A model generated the notes under the pieces. That model was not told where the DNA came from. It saw only the letters and a program-made list of their open reading frames with translations, and did not search any database. Positions 51,458 to 62,860 of a stretch of 64,000 nt of DNA are shown here, piece after piece (the first letter of the stretch is position 1; each line of letters begins with the position of its first letter). This DNA is from Edolisoma coerulescens (taxonomy: Eukaryota; Chordata; Aves; Passeriformes; Campephagidae). The DNA lies in NCBI GenBank assembly GCA_013397115.1, contig VWZW01000995.1:709566-773565 (forward strand), in the 5' to 3' direction. The position numbers and the translations under genes are program-made.

Positions 51458-53454
51458 GGGGAAGGCAGGGGGTGGGGTAGGACTCAATCAGCCAACAGGA
51501 CACAGGTTATCTCCATAGAGGGGCAAAGCACTTTGGGAGTGGCTCTTTTCCTCACCATAACCAAAAGGTAAGTTGCAGGAGGTTGGCCTTCAGGCATCTC
51601 ACCTCCAGGGCAGTGCAGGAGGCTCTTGCCCTGAGGGTTCACAGCTCTCCACAAAGTTGAATCTTAATAAAGACACAAATCAGAATATCTCAGAGACAGG
51701 AATAGAGGTGATCTTAAGTGTTACAAGAGCTTTAGAATACAGAGGGCACAAAAATGATTTAATGCTGCGGTTAGTGGGTACCAATACCCCTGCACAAAAC
51801 TGACACATGAAGGTCTGGGGCCAGAGTGGAGCAGGAGGTTACTCAAGTCCATCAGCAGAGCAAGATAGGAATGTGCTCCAATTGGTGCGTGCTTTTCTTT
51901 TGTATTCCTCCCTTCACAAAATTATTCTTGGGACCACTGTATGATTATTAACTTTGCTGGGATTCATCATCTCCCAGATAAATGTTTCAGCTGCTTCCCT
52001 CTTCCCATCCTTGACTTGGGTGGGTGTCAGCAGTGTGGAAATGCAGAAAAAAAAATGCCTGTGTTTTTCTCTTCAGCTGAGCAAGGAGAAGGGAAGGAGT
52101 TGCCAAACAAAGCAGGCATTATAAATAGTCTTGAATTTTAATGTGTACTTGAGGACAACCTGTGGACTGCCAGGTTCACCATGACAGGAAATGAGCCTGT
52201 ATTATCTCCCTTAATTAGAAAATGGGCCAAGAGATGATTAAATAACAGACTGCCACATGCTTTAATAAATGGGAAGACAACTGATTTATCCACATAACTT
52301 TAAGAAGGGAGAATAATTGGGGAAGTTGGCAGTAGATGAATCGTAATACTAGTCTGCAGGACTTATGCTCTATGTTTAGAATAGGTTTTATCAGCCTTTT
52401 GCAACCCAGTGCAGCAGTTATAAAATCAAGTGAAGCAAATAATTCAAACAGGGCTCTCCCTCCCATCTGGGAGTTGCGTAACTTGTCCTTTCTGCAATCA
52501 AGGAGGTGGTTATAGTTTAAAATGCTACATGTCATTTTCCCATACCCATCAGTAGGTTAATTTGACAGATTCCTGAGTCTTTCATAGACTTGTTTTATAT
52601 GGGGACAAAAAAGGAAACTGACATGGTCACTGACCCCACAAGGGGTCCTGAGGAAAAAACTCATGTCCAGTTGGTTAATTTAGGGAAAAAGATGTCTGAA
52701 AGTGTATTATTTCTTTTCTGCAACCAACAGACAGACAAGACAGCACCCTGAGAGCTCTCAGAAGACCTTCAAAGCATGCATTCATGTGGAGGCTATGGGG
52801 AAACAGATTTAAGATGTGTTATTTGTTTTTGCTGTCTCCCTGTGTGACCAGCTTTATTTCCCACTGTCAGTAGTTCACCTTAATTCACTTCTGAGCCTCT
52901 TCCCATGGCAAAAACACCACAGGCATAGGGGTGCCTATTACCTCCATCCCACCTTCAGCCTTTGTAGGTGACAGCTTGTCAAACTTTGAACATGGCATCT
53001 AAACATACTTTTTAGTGAGAATGTTTATGCAGCTGCCTCAGCACATGAATTTGTTGTTCAAACATTAGCACAGCTACAGCAAGTATAGCCCCTCTACTTC
53101 CTTCCTGTGATCTCTTTTCTCTGACAATATATTTTACAGTATGTAGGACTTAAGAAATACCCCATATAACTTTATAAACACATCATGAGCAAAACAATCT
53201 TGGTTCGTGGAATTTACTTAATTTATTGCCAGTTAACAAAACTTTTGACTCCTGATCTGTGTATTGAGGAGAAAAAAGACAATTAAACAAAACAGTTGGC
53301 AAAGAAACACCTTTCTTTCCCGGGCTCTAATTCAGTAAAAAACTTTTTCCTCCTTGCGCGTCTCCACTCACCTTGAGTTTGCTACATTATGTTCAGATAC
53401 TCCTAATCCATTCAGTGAAGTGAGGGGCAATGCAGGAGACTGGGAAGATGTCTG

Positions 53455-53860
53455 TTGTTTTTTGCTTCTTGTCTTCCTCCACCCCAGCATGGGTTTACTG
53501 TGGGACACAATCCCACCACAGCGTCCCTCCTCTGGTGTGCACCCCATAACCCACAGTCCCTTCAGGGCTGTGCCTGCTCTGGCACAAGGCCCTTCCTTCC
53601 AAGAGTATGTCTCCAACCACATCCCAACAGTGCCACCATTTGTTCTGTCCTCTTAACAGCTGCTGCTTTCTCAAATATCTGTGAGCAGAGGCACCATGTG
53701 CTTCTCTAGTAGAAATTTTGGCACACGATGGGTTTATTGCAGTGGTGGTAAGGGCAGATGGAAGTAGCTGGCTGGCACAGGACAGTACATGACCTCCTGC
53801 CACAATAGTCCACCCCGCTAGCCCCCTGCCACCAAAACCCTTCCAGTAAGGCCCAGTACA
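53455..53860 (+). mobile_element. Avian ERV LTR, 3' part (same family as 179-928)
   Basis: The last roughly 400 bp follow the later part of the LTR family recalled for 179-928: 'ctttctcaaatatctgtgagcagaggc', 'tgcagtggtggtaagggcagatgg', 'cacaatagtccaccccgctagccccc', and an end 'gcccagtaca' at 53851-53860 comparable to 'ccaatacaca' near 928. The 5' part of the LTR is missing or too diverged to see, and the start is approximate. No internal retroviral sequence is adjacent. A 123-codon open frame on the opposite strand (53495-53866) is a by-product. Confidence 0.55.
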
Positions 53861-54255
53861 AAGCATCCTCTTCTAAATAAGTCATAATAAGTTGGTTAAA
53901 GACTTACTTTCTGTTTCCAATTTTGTTATAGGTTTTTTGCCTATCTCTGGGTAATAGGTCTCTTCATCATTCTTCTTATGTGAAATATAAAAATATTAAG
54001 CATTTGAAAGAAGTCTTGTGAGCCTGAATTTAACAGTGTTTGCAAAGTACTCTGGTAGAAAGTAAGAGTTGTACCAAGAGAAGAGCTTGCTCCTAGTTCT
54101 ACCTCCTACCTTCAGCAGCAAACTGGATCCTTGCCACATACAAAAGAAATGGGAAGACCAAAGCTTTCTGTGTTCCTTAACTTGGTGTTTGCTGATTTGC
54201 TTTGCTGTTGCTCTAGGAGTTACGCTGGTGGAAACGGGAAGTGAGCAAGCTTTGA

Positions 54256-54384
54256 GGAACCTGGTCTGCTGGGGGCTGATGGGTCCATCTGTCAGAGGAG
54301 GGGAAGAGCATCTTTGGTCATAGGCTTGCCAAGCTGGTGAGGAGGCCTTTAAACTAAAAGTGCCAGTGGGAGGGGAACCTTAGT
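54256..54384 (+). mobile_element. CR1 LINE, 5'-region scrap
   Basis: 'gctgatgggtccatctgtc', 'gaagagcatctttggtcataggc' and 'ctggtgaggaggcctttaaacta' match the CR1 5' region also seen at 42780-42860. About 130 bp are recognisable, cut off on both sides. Because CR1 copies are usually 5'-truncated, an isolated 5' piece means later deletion of the rest. Confidence 0.7.
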
Positions 54385-57300
54385 CCATCCCACTCCTACC
54401 AATTTGATAGCAGTGCAAATCAGTTAGTTTCCCAGCAGATTCCTAAATAACTGGAAACTATTGATGGTAGTGAAATTTTCTTCTGAGGTCAGGGATAATA
54501 GACAAGAGAATATAGTCATCTGCTTCACTTACTCTTCTCAAGTTGTTTCTTTTCTAAATCACATCCTATGAGAACATTGAGCTTTTTCTCACAGTAATTT
54601 TTTGAAACATTTTTTCATAAGAACAGAAAGTAGTAATTACACTTGAATGACAAAAAGTAGAGAAGGATATTGCTTACATGCACTGTTCGGCTTAATGTTG
54701 AAATGTTGATTTCATTTAGATGCAGAGACTATCAGCCACGGTAGCAACTGGCTAGAATTGGGGCTGGAAGTGGTGACCATCAGTGGAGCTGAGTGTGTAA
54801 AAATGGTGAAGCTGGTAATTGCCTCCATGAGCATGGACTTCATCTGCAGGATGAACAAGGACATTAGGATTTTCTTGCCTCATTATTCTCAGTGTAAAAA
54901 CTTGCATTGGCTATATAGCATGATTGGTTTCTGAAAACATTTTCATCTAATATTTGGAGCTGCTTAAAAGTAATTATAACATGGAAGTCAAGATACCAAA
55001 TAGAGAAGACTCTATTTTCATACAAGTTCCTCCAAGTCCCCTGTCTATTTCAGGATGGGCCAACTAACAGTACTGTAGTCATATAGTGCTCAGGTGAACA
55101 CTTTTGAATTTCTCTTTTATGCTTTTTGTTTTTCCAGGATTACAGACCTGATAAATATCAGTCCCCCAGCTCTGTAACTCTGTCACTCTGCCTCTGTGCA
55201 TGAGGCCGAAGTAGCTACTGCTACACATCTAATTTACGTATTTTCACTAAATAATTAGCAGCTTTGCTGCATCTTTGTCTGTACCACAAAAAAATGTTTG
55301 CTCATCAGGCAATTCATTGCCAGAAATGCCATAATGTAATAGAAATACTATAAACATAACACTTTGGGCACTAGCTCCATTCAGTACTCACAGTGGAAAA
55401 CTCAGCTGTAGCAGGTTTAGCAAAACATGGCAAAATACTGGCATTTTGACACAGGTGCACTCAGATGAAGAACAGCTGAGTGAAACAGGATGATTAAATG
55501 AGACTTGTTATGCAGACAAAATTTTCAAGCATATATTTTAAAACAGAAGTATACCTTTTTTAATTCACTGGAGTTTTTTCCAAAATATTACTTTGTCTGC
55601 TTAGTTATTTTTTTAAGTTTAGGTGAAAATTAGAATTTGCACTTTTCCAGTTCACGTTCTTCATACATCCACTTAAAATCTTCATGAAAGCAGTGAAGGT
55701 ATCCACAAATCAGTAGAGTCTGAAATACAAATTATTTGCCAGTCAGCAGAGGACAGTTTGAGCTCAAGAGTACAGGAGAACTAATTTCATTATAGTTACT
55801 GTGTTCTTGTTGTCACTATCCTTTATAGCTAGCCAGTTTTACTTTTATACTGCTGCTCATTGCCATCAAAACACAGACCTTCAGCTGCTTTCAAGGTGTC
55901 CTGTGTTATAGCACTCAGAAGAAGCAGGACAACAGCAATATTAGCAGTGTTTAAAGATACTTCCAGCTGTTTATCCGTCCAGACTTCCCAGTGTGTTGTG
56001 TGTGCTTCCTGGACGGCTTAAGCTTTGGGCAGGGAACATGTAACATTTAGTCTTGTTCAAACTTGTTCAGTCACTGCTGCCAACTAGAAAATGGTATTTT
56101 TTTTCCTTTCAGAAACACAAAAAACCAACCAAACAAACAAAAAACCCCAACAACCTAGCATTTCCTGCCCCCAGTCCAATTATGGTGATAATATCCAAAA
56201 GGATTTTCTTTACTTTGTTCAAGCAGTGAGAATTTCTCAAGAAATGGATCTGATCACTAACTAAAGAAGAAACCAGTTAGAGATGAATTTTCCATGTCCT
56301 GCAGGAAATGAGAAGGAAATTGAGAACTCCAGGACTTAACATTGCTGAAAAATAGAATTCTCAACTCTGATGCTCAAAGAAAGCAGAGCCTTAAGGTGCA
56401 CTGTCGTGCTGGATTTTCTGAGTATATCATTTGTGGCACACATATTTTTAGTGACTATTTTTATGGCATCAGCTGCTTTGCTTGCACTGAACTCAAGACA
56501 GAAGGACTTTCCTATAGTGAGATTTTGGTTAACTTTTCAAAGTATGCCTATGATTTCCTTTCTTTAGCACTTAACAGCTCCCTTCAGTAGTCTAGCTGTC
56601 ATAATGCAATTGTGAAGACAGTATTAAGAAATTTCAGAAAAACTACTTTACTTATCTAAAAGTATGTGTTTTCTTAATTTGAACAGTACTTTTTGAGTGA
56701 CTCTATTAGTTTTATTGAGTGTTGGATATTGAGTTTTATTGGACTGTTATTATTCTCTCTAAACCCACAAGAACCAGAAAACTGGGAATCAGCAAGACCA
56801 CTTTTGTTAATTGTCAAAGGAAAAAAAATCTCACATCACATGAACTTAGAAGTTCTGCAAAAGAAAAAAGAAAGGAGGAAAGATGTCTTGATTGTCCTAT
56901 TTAATTAGATCTGTTAGTGTATAAAATATTTTATGCAAAATACCTACTATATGCAACAAAGTAGTAGTTCACAGTAGAGAACTAACATGTCTCCTGATAT
57001 ATGTTATGCAAAATTTTATGCTAAAGATAGTTTTAGTGTTTGCTTATTCACTCTGCATTACTTCAGTGTGAAAAGGAACACATTTCAAGTCCATTTAATA
57101 GGGTAAGATACACTAAACCCAACTTCTATTTTATTGTTATAGAAGACAAAAACATGCAGAAGGTGAAAATACCTCCTTGGAATATGATGATTTTAAGCAC
57201 GTCAGTCATCCAATTGCATGTTCCTTGTATCTAGCTGGGTCTAACCCTACTCACAGGTGTATTTGGCAGGGTAATTTCCTGATCCTGTTCCTGCTTGCAG

Positions 57301-60300
57301 TCAGTTGATAAAATACCTTTGTCATCAGCGATAAGGGATTACATTTGCAGACAGGAGTATTATCTGTGTCCTGCAAACATCACCAGATTCAGGAGGAACC
57401 TAATATTGTCAGCCTGTCCTTAGCTTCTGAATAACTACCCTGAAGCCAAAGAGATTGTCTGAGAGATTAATTTAATGCTGTGCATCATGATAATTGAGAC
57501 TCATTCAAGTGGAAGACATCCTGAAACCTAACAAAGGAAATACCTGAATGATCAATATACCCACTGGACAGCAATCACCAGTCTGTTGGGGGCTTTTTTC
57601 AGTCAGGATACAGAGAGAGGCAACTGAAGAAGTAGAGGAATTTTTTTTACTAACTTTGGAGAGTACAATTTCTAAATAAATATTCAGGGCATGGGTCTAA
57701 CTAAAATTTCAATTAAAAAAAAAAAAAAAAGGAGTTTTGTAGATGACTTTGCTGCTGCAATTCTTTGTCAGCTTTCCTATCCTGATCAATCAGCTGTCTG
57801 AGTACAGATTAGTTGTGCAGCACCGGATCATAGACCTCATGGTCGGTGCTATTCTGTTGTAAACAGCCTCTTTTGTTATCAGGATACAAAGAGCTTTGTC
57901 CACATGTTAATTATTTGTTAACTATTGAAAGGTTTGTGAAGAAAGCAGCAAGATAAAGCTGCAGATGTCATAGCCATTTGTGCTCTGAAGAACAGATCTT
58001 TCTCTTCTTCATCTGCTTATTCTGAAGTTGTGATTTGAACTATGAAAAGATTGTGAACTGGCTGCATTGATGCATCCCTGGGTCTCTCTGTGTACATAAA
58101 GCATTCCCTGCGGCTGCGGCTTGCTTTTCTGTCCCTGAAAGTAGGGAGGAGAAAGGTGTGTTCCAGTGGTGCCTGTGTCTGCTCAGCAGAGCCTTCTAGT
58201 CATGAACCTCAGATCAGAAGAGCTGTCTGTGTATCGCCTTTCTGCCCAGCACTGTGTATTACTTCACAGGATGGTAGAATAGATTCTGAGTTCCTTACCT
58301 GTAGGAATGTGGTTAATGTTGGGCAATGGGGTTTTTTTGGCTGGAGTATTTGGAGACATGAGTGGCTCCCTGTGGAAGGTTGTTTTCTCTAAGTCAGTAA
58401 GCTTGGCAAGTGGATTTGGCATGGTGCCTGCTGCTGGCATGTCCTTGCTCTTGGCCACTTGGTCACGTCTTCCAGGCTGATGGGTGCCTCCAGGCAAGGT
58501 ATCCCTGCCTGTCACAGGTAATACTGTTTCTCTATCCACTTTTCTGCTGACACACTTGTATATATGTTTAAAAACCTCACTATGTTTAAAACAGTTGTCG
58601 AAGGGTTAAAACAAGATATTTCTACGTCATCCTTAGGCTTGCTAAATGGCAGCAGAAGAGCTGAGGAGAGGGAATGTCAAGCCATGCTTTGCTTCAGTTT
58701 GGAGAACTGGAAGTGAGGATGGGACCCAGGCACTGAAGGAAGATATGAGTCTTTAAAACAGCACTAGTTCTAGTGAAGGTCATAATGGCATTTACTATTT
58801 TTTCTGGTGTTCTTATAGAATACTATTATTTATACCATTTATTCACTTCATCCACTTTCTCATCAGCTTTTGCACAGGACAGGCCTCTGGCTGTTATATA
58901 CTGGTACAAAGGTGATGTTTGTTTAAAGGGTTTTTGCCTTGCATTTTGCCAGCTTCATATTTTACTTGCATAAGCATAGAAACACAGTTTTCTTAAAAGA
59001 ACATAATTGTTTATGGGGAACTTATTCTTCTTGTAACGCATTCAGGTGCAATCAACATCTTACCACAGGTAAATTTGTCATGTTAAAAAGAGATTTCCTC
59101 AACTACTCCTGGCTATGTTGCATTTTTTCCATTCTTCTCCTGCTGAATTTAAAGGTGAACTGAGGAGTAAAAATTAAAATAGTTAGGTGTAGATTTATAT
59201 GCTGAATGTATCTGAAATTCATGTTGGAGCATTATGGAGGGGAGAGGACCAGACATTCTTCAGATATAAATATTGATTACCTTTTCAAATGTTTCTTTTT
59301 TCTCTTCATCTGTGAAATCAAGTTGGTACTCCCTGAAAAATATTCAGGAATGTGTCCTTCCATGAAATCACAAATACTAATAAAACAGATAGATTCCTGA
59401 TGCTTAAAGAGTGGCTTATCAGCATGAACTCCAGCTAGTAAGTAAATACTTCAAGGACTTGACAAAGAATAGCAAATGTTTCTCTTTATGTTCCTTAGAA
59501 GTGAGTTCTGTGTTAAATTCTACTGGTCCTGGGCATATTCAACACATAGAATGGGTCCAGGCTTCTGGTTTGGATTTTGCATTTGAAAAACAGTGTTTAC
59601 TTCTGCCTTCATTTTTTTGAGTTAACTGTGTGATCCAGAATTGAGAGCAGGAACAAGTCTGAATGTAGCAATACAGAATAATGCTCTGGAGTGTCTTGTA
59701 ATTAATTTTCAAGAGGAAGTGCATTTGCTATCAAAAGCTCTGATATGGAGAGTTTCTGTTAATGAGCACAGAAAGACTTTAAAAGTTTTAAATATGTTTT
59801 CAAGTGCTCATGTGTGCCTGTCTGTGTCTCTGTGTTTGATTTTCTGATTCCCTTGTCTGTCTGGCCTTTATATTTCATTCAATACCCAGCTGGGACTGGG
59901 TATCACAGTATCTTAAGCCAAAGAGTCAGCATTTCCAGTCTTCCTGCCTTCTCAGAAGAGTTGGTTGATAGCTAGTTGTCATTTGCTGTGTTAGGGAAAT
60001 ACCCTTATGTGATTTTAATTGATAATTGTTAGTCAAGAATATACCTCTACACCTTTCACAATTTAAAATGAGCAGTGAAGTTTCAGAGAAGCACAAACCC
60101 AAGAAGACTCAGGAAACACGGAAGAAGATTCAGCTTTTTTGTTAAAGACAGTGCTCACCCTAAGGCTAAGCAGCAGCAGAGTAACTAAGGATCAGATCTT
60201 TGGTGAGGTTTGAGGGGGACTCTTCTGCAGAGTTAAATGGAGGGGGGACTGTGTGCTAAGTTCTCTGGTGCTCATCAGAATCAGTGAGAGATATTCCAGC

Positions 60301-62830
60301 AGGCTCTGTGAAGAGGGGGTGGTTAACTTTTAAAGGTAAGTATCTCAGAGGGGGCAGAGTCTGGCAAGCAGGAGCAGCTTGCTCAGTAACAGGCTCAGCA
60401 GCAGGCTCTGCAGCACACAGCATGCCTCATGCTGCCATCCAGCCAAGATTGGACACTGCGGGTATGGCATTCCTCCTTCTCACCAGCATTTTGAGTGAAG
60501 CTAACTTTTTCTTTGCCAGCATCATAATTATATCAGTGTCTTTGAGAAACCATTTCCTGGTTGTTTTTCTTCTCTATTGTAAATTCCTCTAAGAACATAA
60601 CAAGTAGAAGTGGGTCAGTCCCACAAAGCCTGTACCAATTCACTATCACAGGAATAATGGGCTTTTTCTTTTTTTGAAGCATGTCCACTTTACTGTCATT
60701 AGGTGAAATCAGTAAAAGCTCAAGCACATATCTGCAGGAATGCAATGTGACTGTACTTGTGTGTCCTTCATTTACCCGTAACAATATAGATCACTACAGA
60801 GAATGTTTCTATGCATCAGAGATGTCGATGTTTTTTAAGATTAAACGTTTTTCTGACTTTACAGCTTTGGTGAGATTTCCAAAACTATACCCAAGCAGCT
60901 GTTGGGACAGAAGGCCTTGCAGGGAGAAAGTTACAGAGCCATTTGCAGCAATGTTCTCCTGACAGGGTGGGGAAATAGGATCTAGGGAGAAGACTGTGGA
61001 TCTAACTGTATAACAAAAAAAAATCAGAAATTAAGGGAGAGAGAGGCTTGGGGAGAACTTGTATTACTATAAAAATAAATTCTGCCTCTACAGAGAAGTT
61101 AGAAATGGCATGACAGGTTCATGCTTCATGGCTGTCATGGCAAACTGGTTTAAAGCCCTCTAGTTTACATCATAGATGCATAGATCATCCGAGTTCCTAC
61201 TCTGTCCTTTTCCTGGACACATTTATCCATAGCTAGACTCCTACCTCTGATGCTACTGCAGTTTGCCTCCCACTGTGCCTGAAGGAGGGTGGCCCAGTTT
61301 ACAATGACTCTGATGTGGTCCACATTATTCCCTGGACTGCTTTTATAACATGGTAAGATGATACAGTCTGACTGAAAAATCACTGTTCAGCAGCAGTTGC
61401 AGAAGGAAGTTGTAGTGTTTTACCTCACAGATCTATCAGCCTTGATTATAGGGAGTACACTGGGAACATGCAGACACTGAGTATGTGTAAAATCAGGGGC
61501 CAGCAAAGGTAAAAACTGCCTTGAAATGCATTAACACCTAATTAATCTTCAGTAAGAAGCTGTCCAACATTTGATGGAATTGTGCTGAATTATATTTAGT
61601 TCTGCATTTGGTGTTTGCTGCTCTAATGAAATAAACCTAATCACAGCTATTTAAGGAAAAAACAAAACAACCCAAAAAAACCCCCACAAAATATTTAAGG
61701 AGAAAAGGAGACAGATTTTTCCATGAACAGTCACCTTTGTCACCTTTAACAAATTAGAGGAGAAGCCACTATTAGTTCAGCTTACTGTATAGATCACTGT
61801 GGAGATCACATATTACTGTATAAATTCCTGTACTAATTACCATTGTCTTTATAACAAATGACAACATTCCATTCTGTTACATGCATGGCAACAAAATAAC
61901 AAGTAATCCAAGATGAATATACAAGAAAGAAAAACTAGTTAAAGGTCTGGAAAGGGAGGAAAAAGTCCCATGATTATGCGTAGGATTTTAGGTGGAAAAA
62001 TAATCTGTTAAACACAGAGTAATATACAGTTACAAAATCGTCATGAAGCTATTTGCATTAGATCTTAATGTCCTTATAAATTATAACAAGTTATTCAAGC
62101 AAGCTAAGAGATTTTTCAGAGACCTCTGATAACTTGGTAAATCTCAACTGATTTTCCAAGGTAAATGCTGTGTGGTCTGGTGTATGTGGATGGCTCTTGG
62201 TCAGATAATGCCTTTCCAGAAAATCTGCGAACAAATACTACGTTTTATAGAATGGGGCAGCCAGTTACCAGAGATTTTGTATCAGAATGCTTGTAAATCA
62301 GATCAAATAAAATCCTATGTGGATCCCAAACCCTAATGGAGTCTGTGAATGGTCCAAAACCCCATCACAGGGATGAATGCCACAGCTCTGGTCAAGTCCT
62401 CAAGGTTTGTGTTCCTGTGCCCTTTGTGCCTGTGGGTAGGCAGAAATAACTAGGCAGAGAAGGTATATCTAGGACTCCTGTTGGCTGCAGGTTCAATGAG
62501 AATGATTTGAATCCTTTTTCTTACATTAAATTAAAAGGTTTCTGGCATTTGCAGTTGATTTATTTCTTTAGGCAGGGGGATGTAGCACCATTTACCTGAC
62601 ATGGCTAGGGGATTTATTAGGTTATTAAAGCTGTCAAAAGTGACAAAATGCTATATTTTACTTGCCAGTTATGTTCATTGTCCTTGAAAGTGACAGAGAG
62701 GGGCAGAAACATGGTGCCATATAAAACCACATGGATTTGCAGAGTTGCAGAAATATTAACAGTAAAGAGGCCTGTGCACACTTTATCGCAAATGCCATTT
62801 GCTTTTTTATTTCCCCTTCTTGTTTTACAG

Positions 62831-62860
62831 AAAGAGATGACAACCAGGATGTGTCACTAA
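62831..62860 (+). CDS. MOB3B: MOB3B terminal coding exon (residues 208-216 and stop)
   Basis: Only 30 nt of this last exon are coding: KEMTTRMCH followed by TAA. The peptide matches the invariant MOB3 C-terminus (KEMTxRMCH) as I know it, and the phase-0 junction after Leu207 fits exactly. The acceptor is strong, with a T/C-rich run ending TTTTACAG at 62830. The assembled protein is 216 residues, the same length as mammalian MOB3B. A gene finder would easily miss so short a coding segment; it would look like part of an unrelated frame starting at 62648. The rest of the exon is 3' UTR. Confidence 0.95.
   Translation, partial: KEMTTRMCH

Larger units (their letters stand above)
51106..51807 (-). 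mobile_element. Solo LTR of an endogenous retrovirus (ERVK/beta- or alpharetrovirus-like)
   Basis: A 702-bp solitary LTR. Its ends are TGTGTC at 51106-51111 and GACACA at 51802-51807, a perfect 6-bp terminal inverted repeat of the TG...CA type. Flanks TGAAGT (51100-51105) and TGAAGG (51808-51813) form a 6-bp target duplication with one mismatch. On the - strand I see a TATA-like ATAAAAG at 51457-51451, then AATAAA at 51385-51380, then a pyrimidine-rich stretch (CTCCCTCTCTCTCTGTCCCC), the usual U3-R-U5 order. GC content is above that of the surrounding intron. No internal viral genes remain, as expected after LTR-LTR recombination. The class is inferred from the 6-bp duplication and the layout. 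Confidence 0.85.
49758..62830 (+). other. MOB3B: MOB3B intron 3 (13,073 bp)
   Basis: Intron between coding exon 2 and the terminal exon, with GTAAGT donor and TTTTACAG acceptor. It contains an antisense CR1 tail (about 50610), a solo LTR (51106-51807), a second LTR fragment (to 53860) and a CR1 5'-region scrap (about 54256). From 54385 to 62830 I see only unique AT-rich sequence, with an A16 run at 57715-57730 and an A/C-rich tract near 56110-56155. Confidence 0.9.

Noticed and set aside
179..53860. The two same-strand LTRs as the ends of one provirus
   Set aside because: They are 52 kb apart with MOB3B exons and no retroviral genes between them, and each is a separate remnant.
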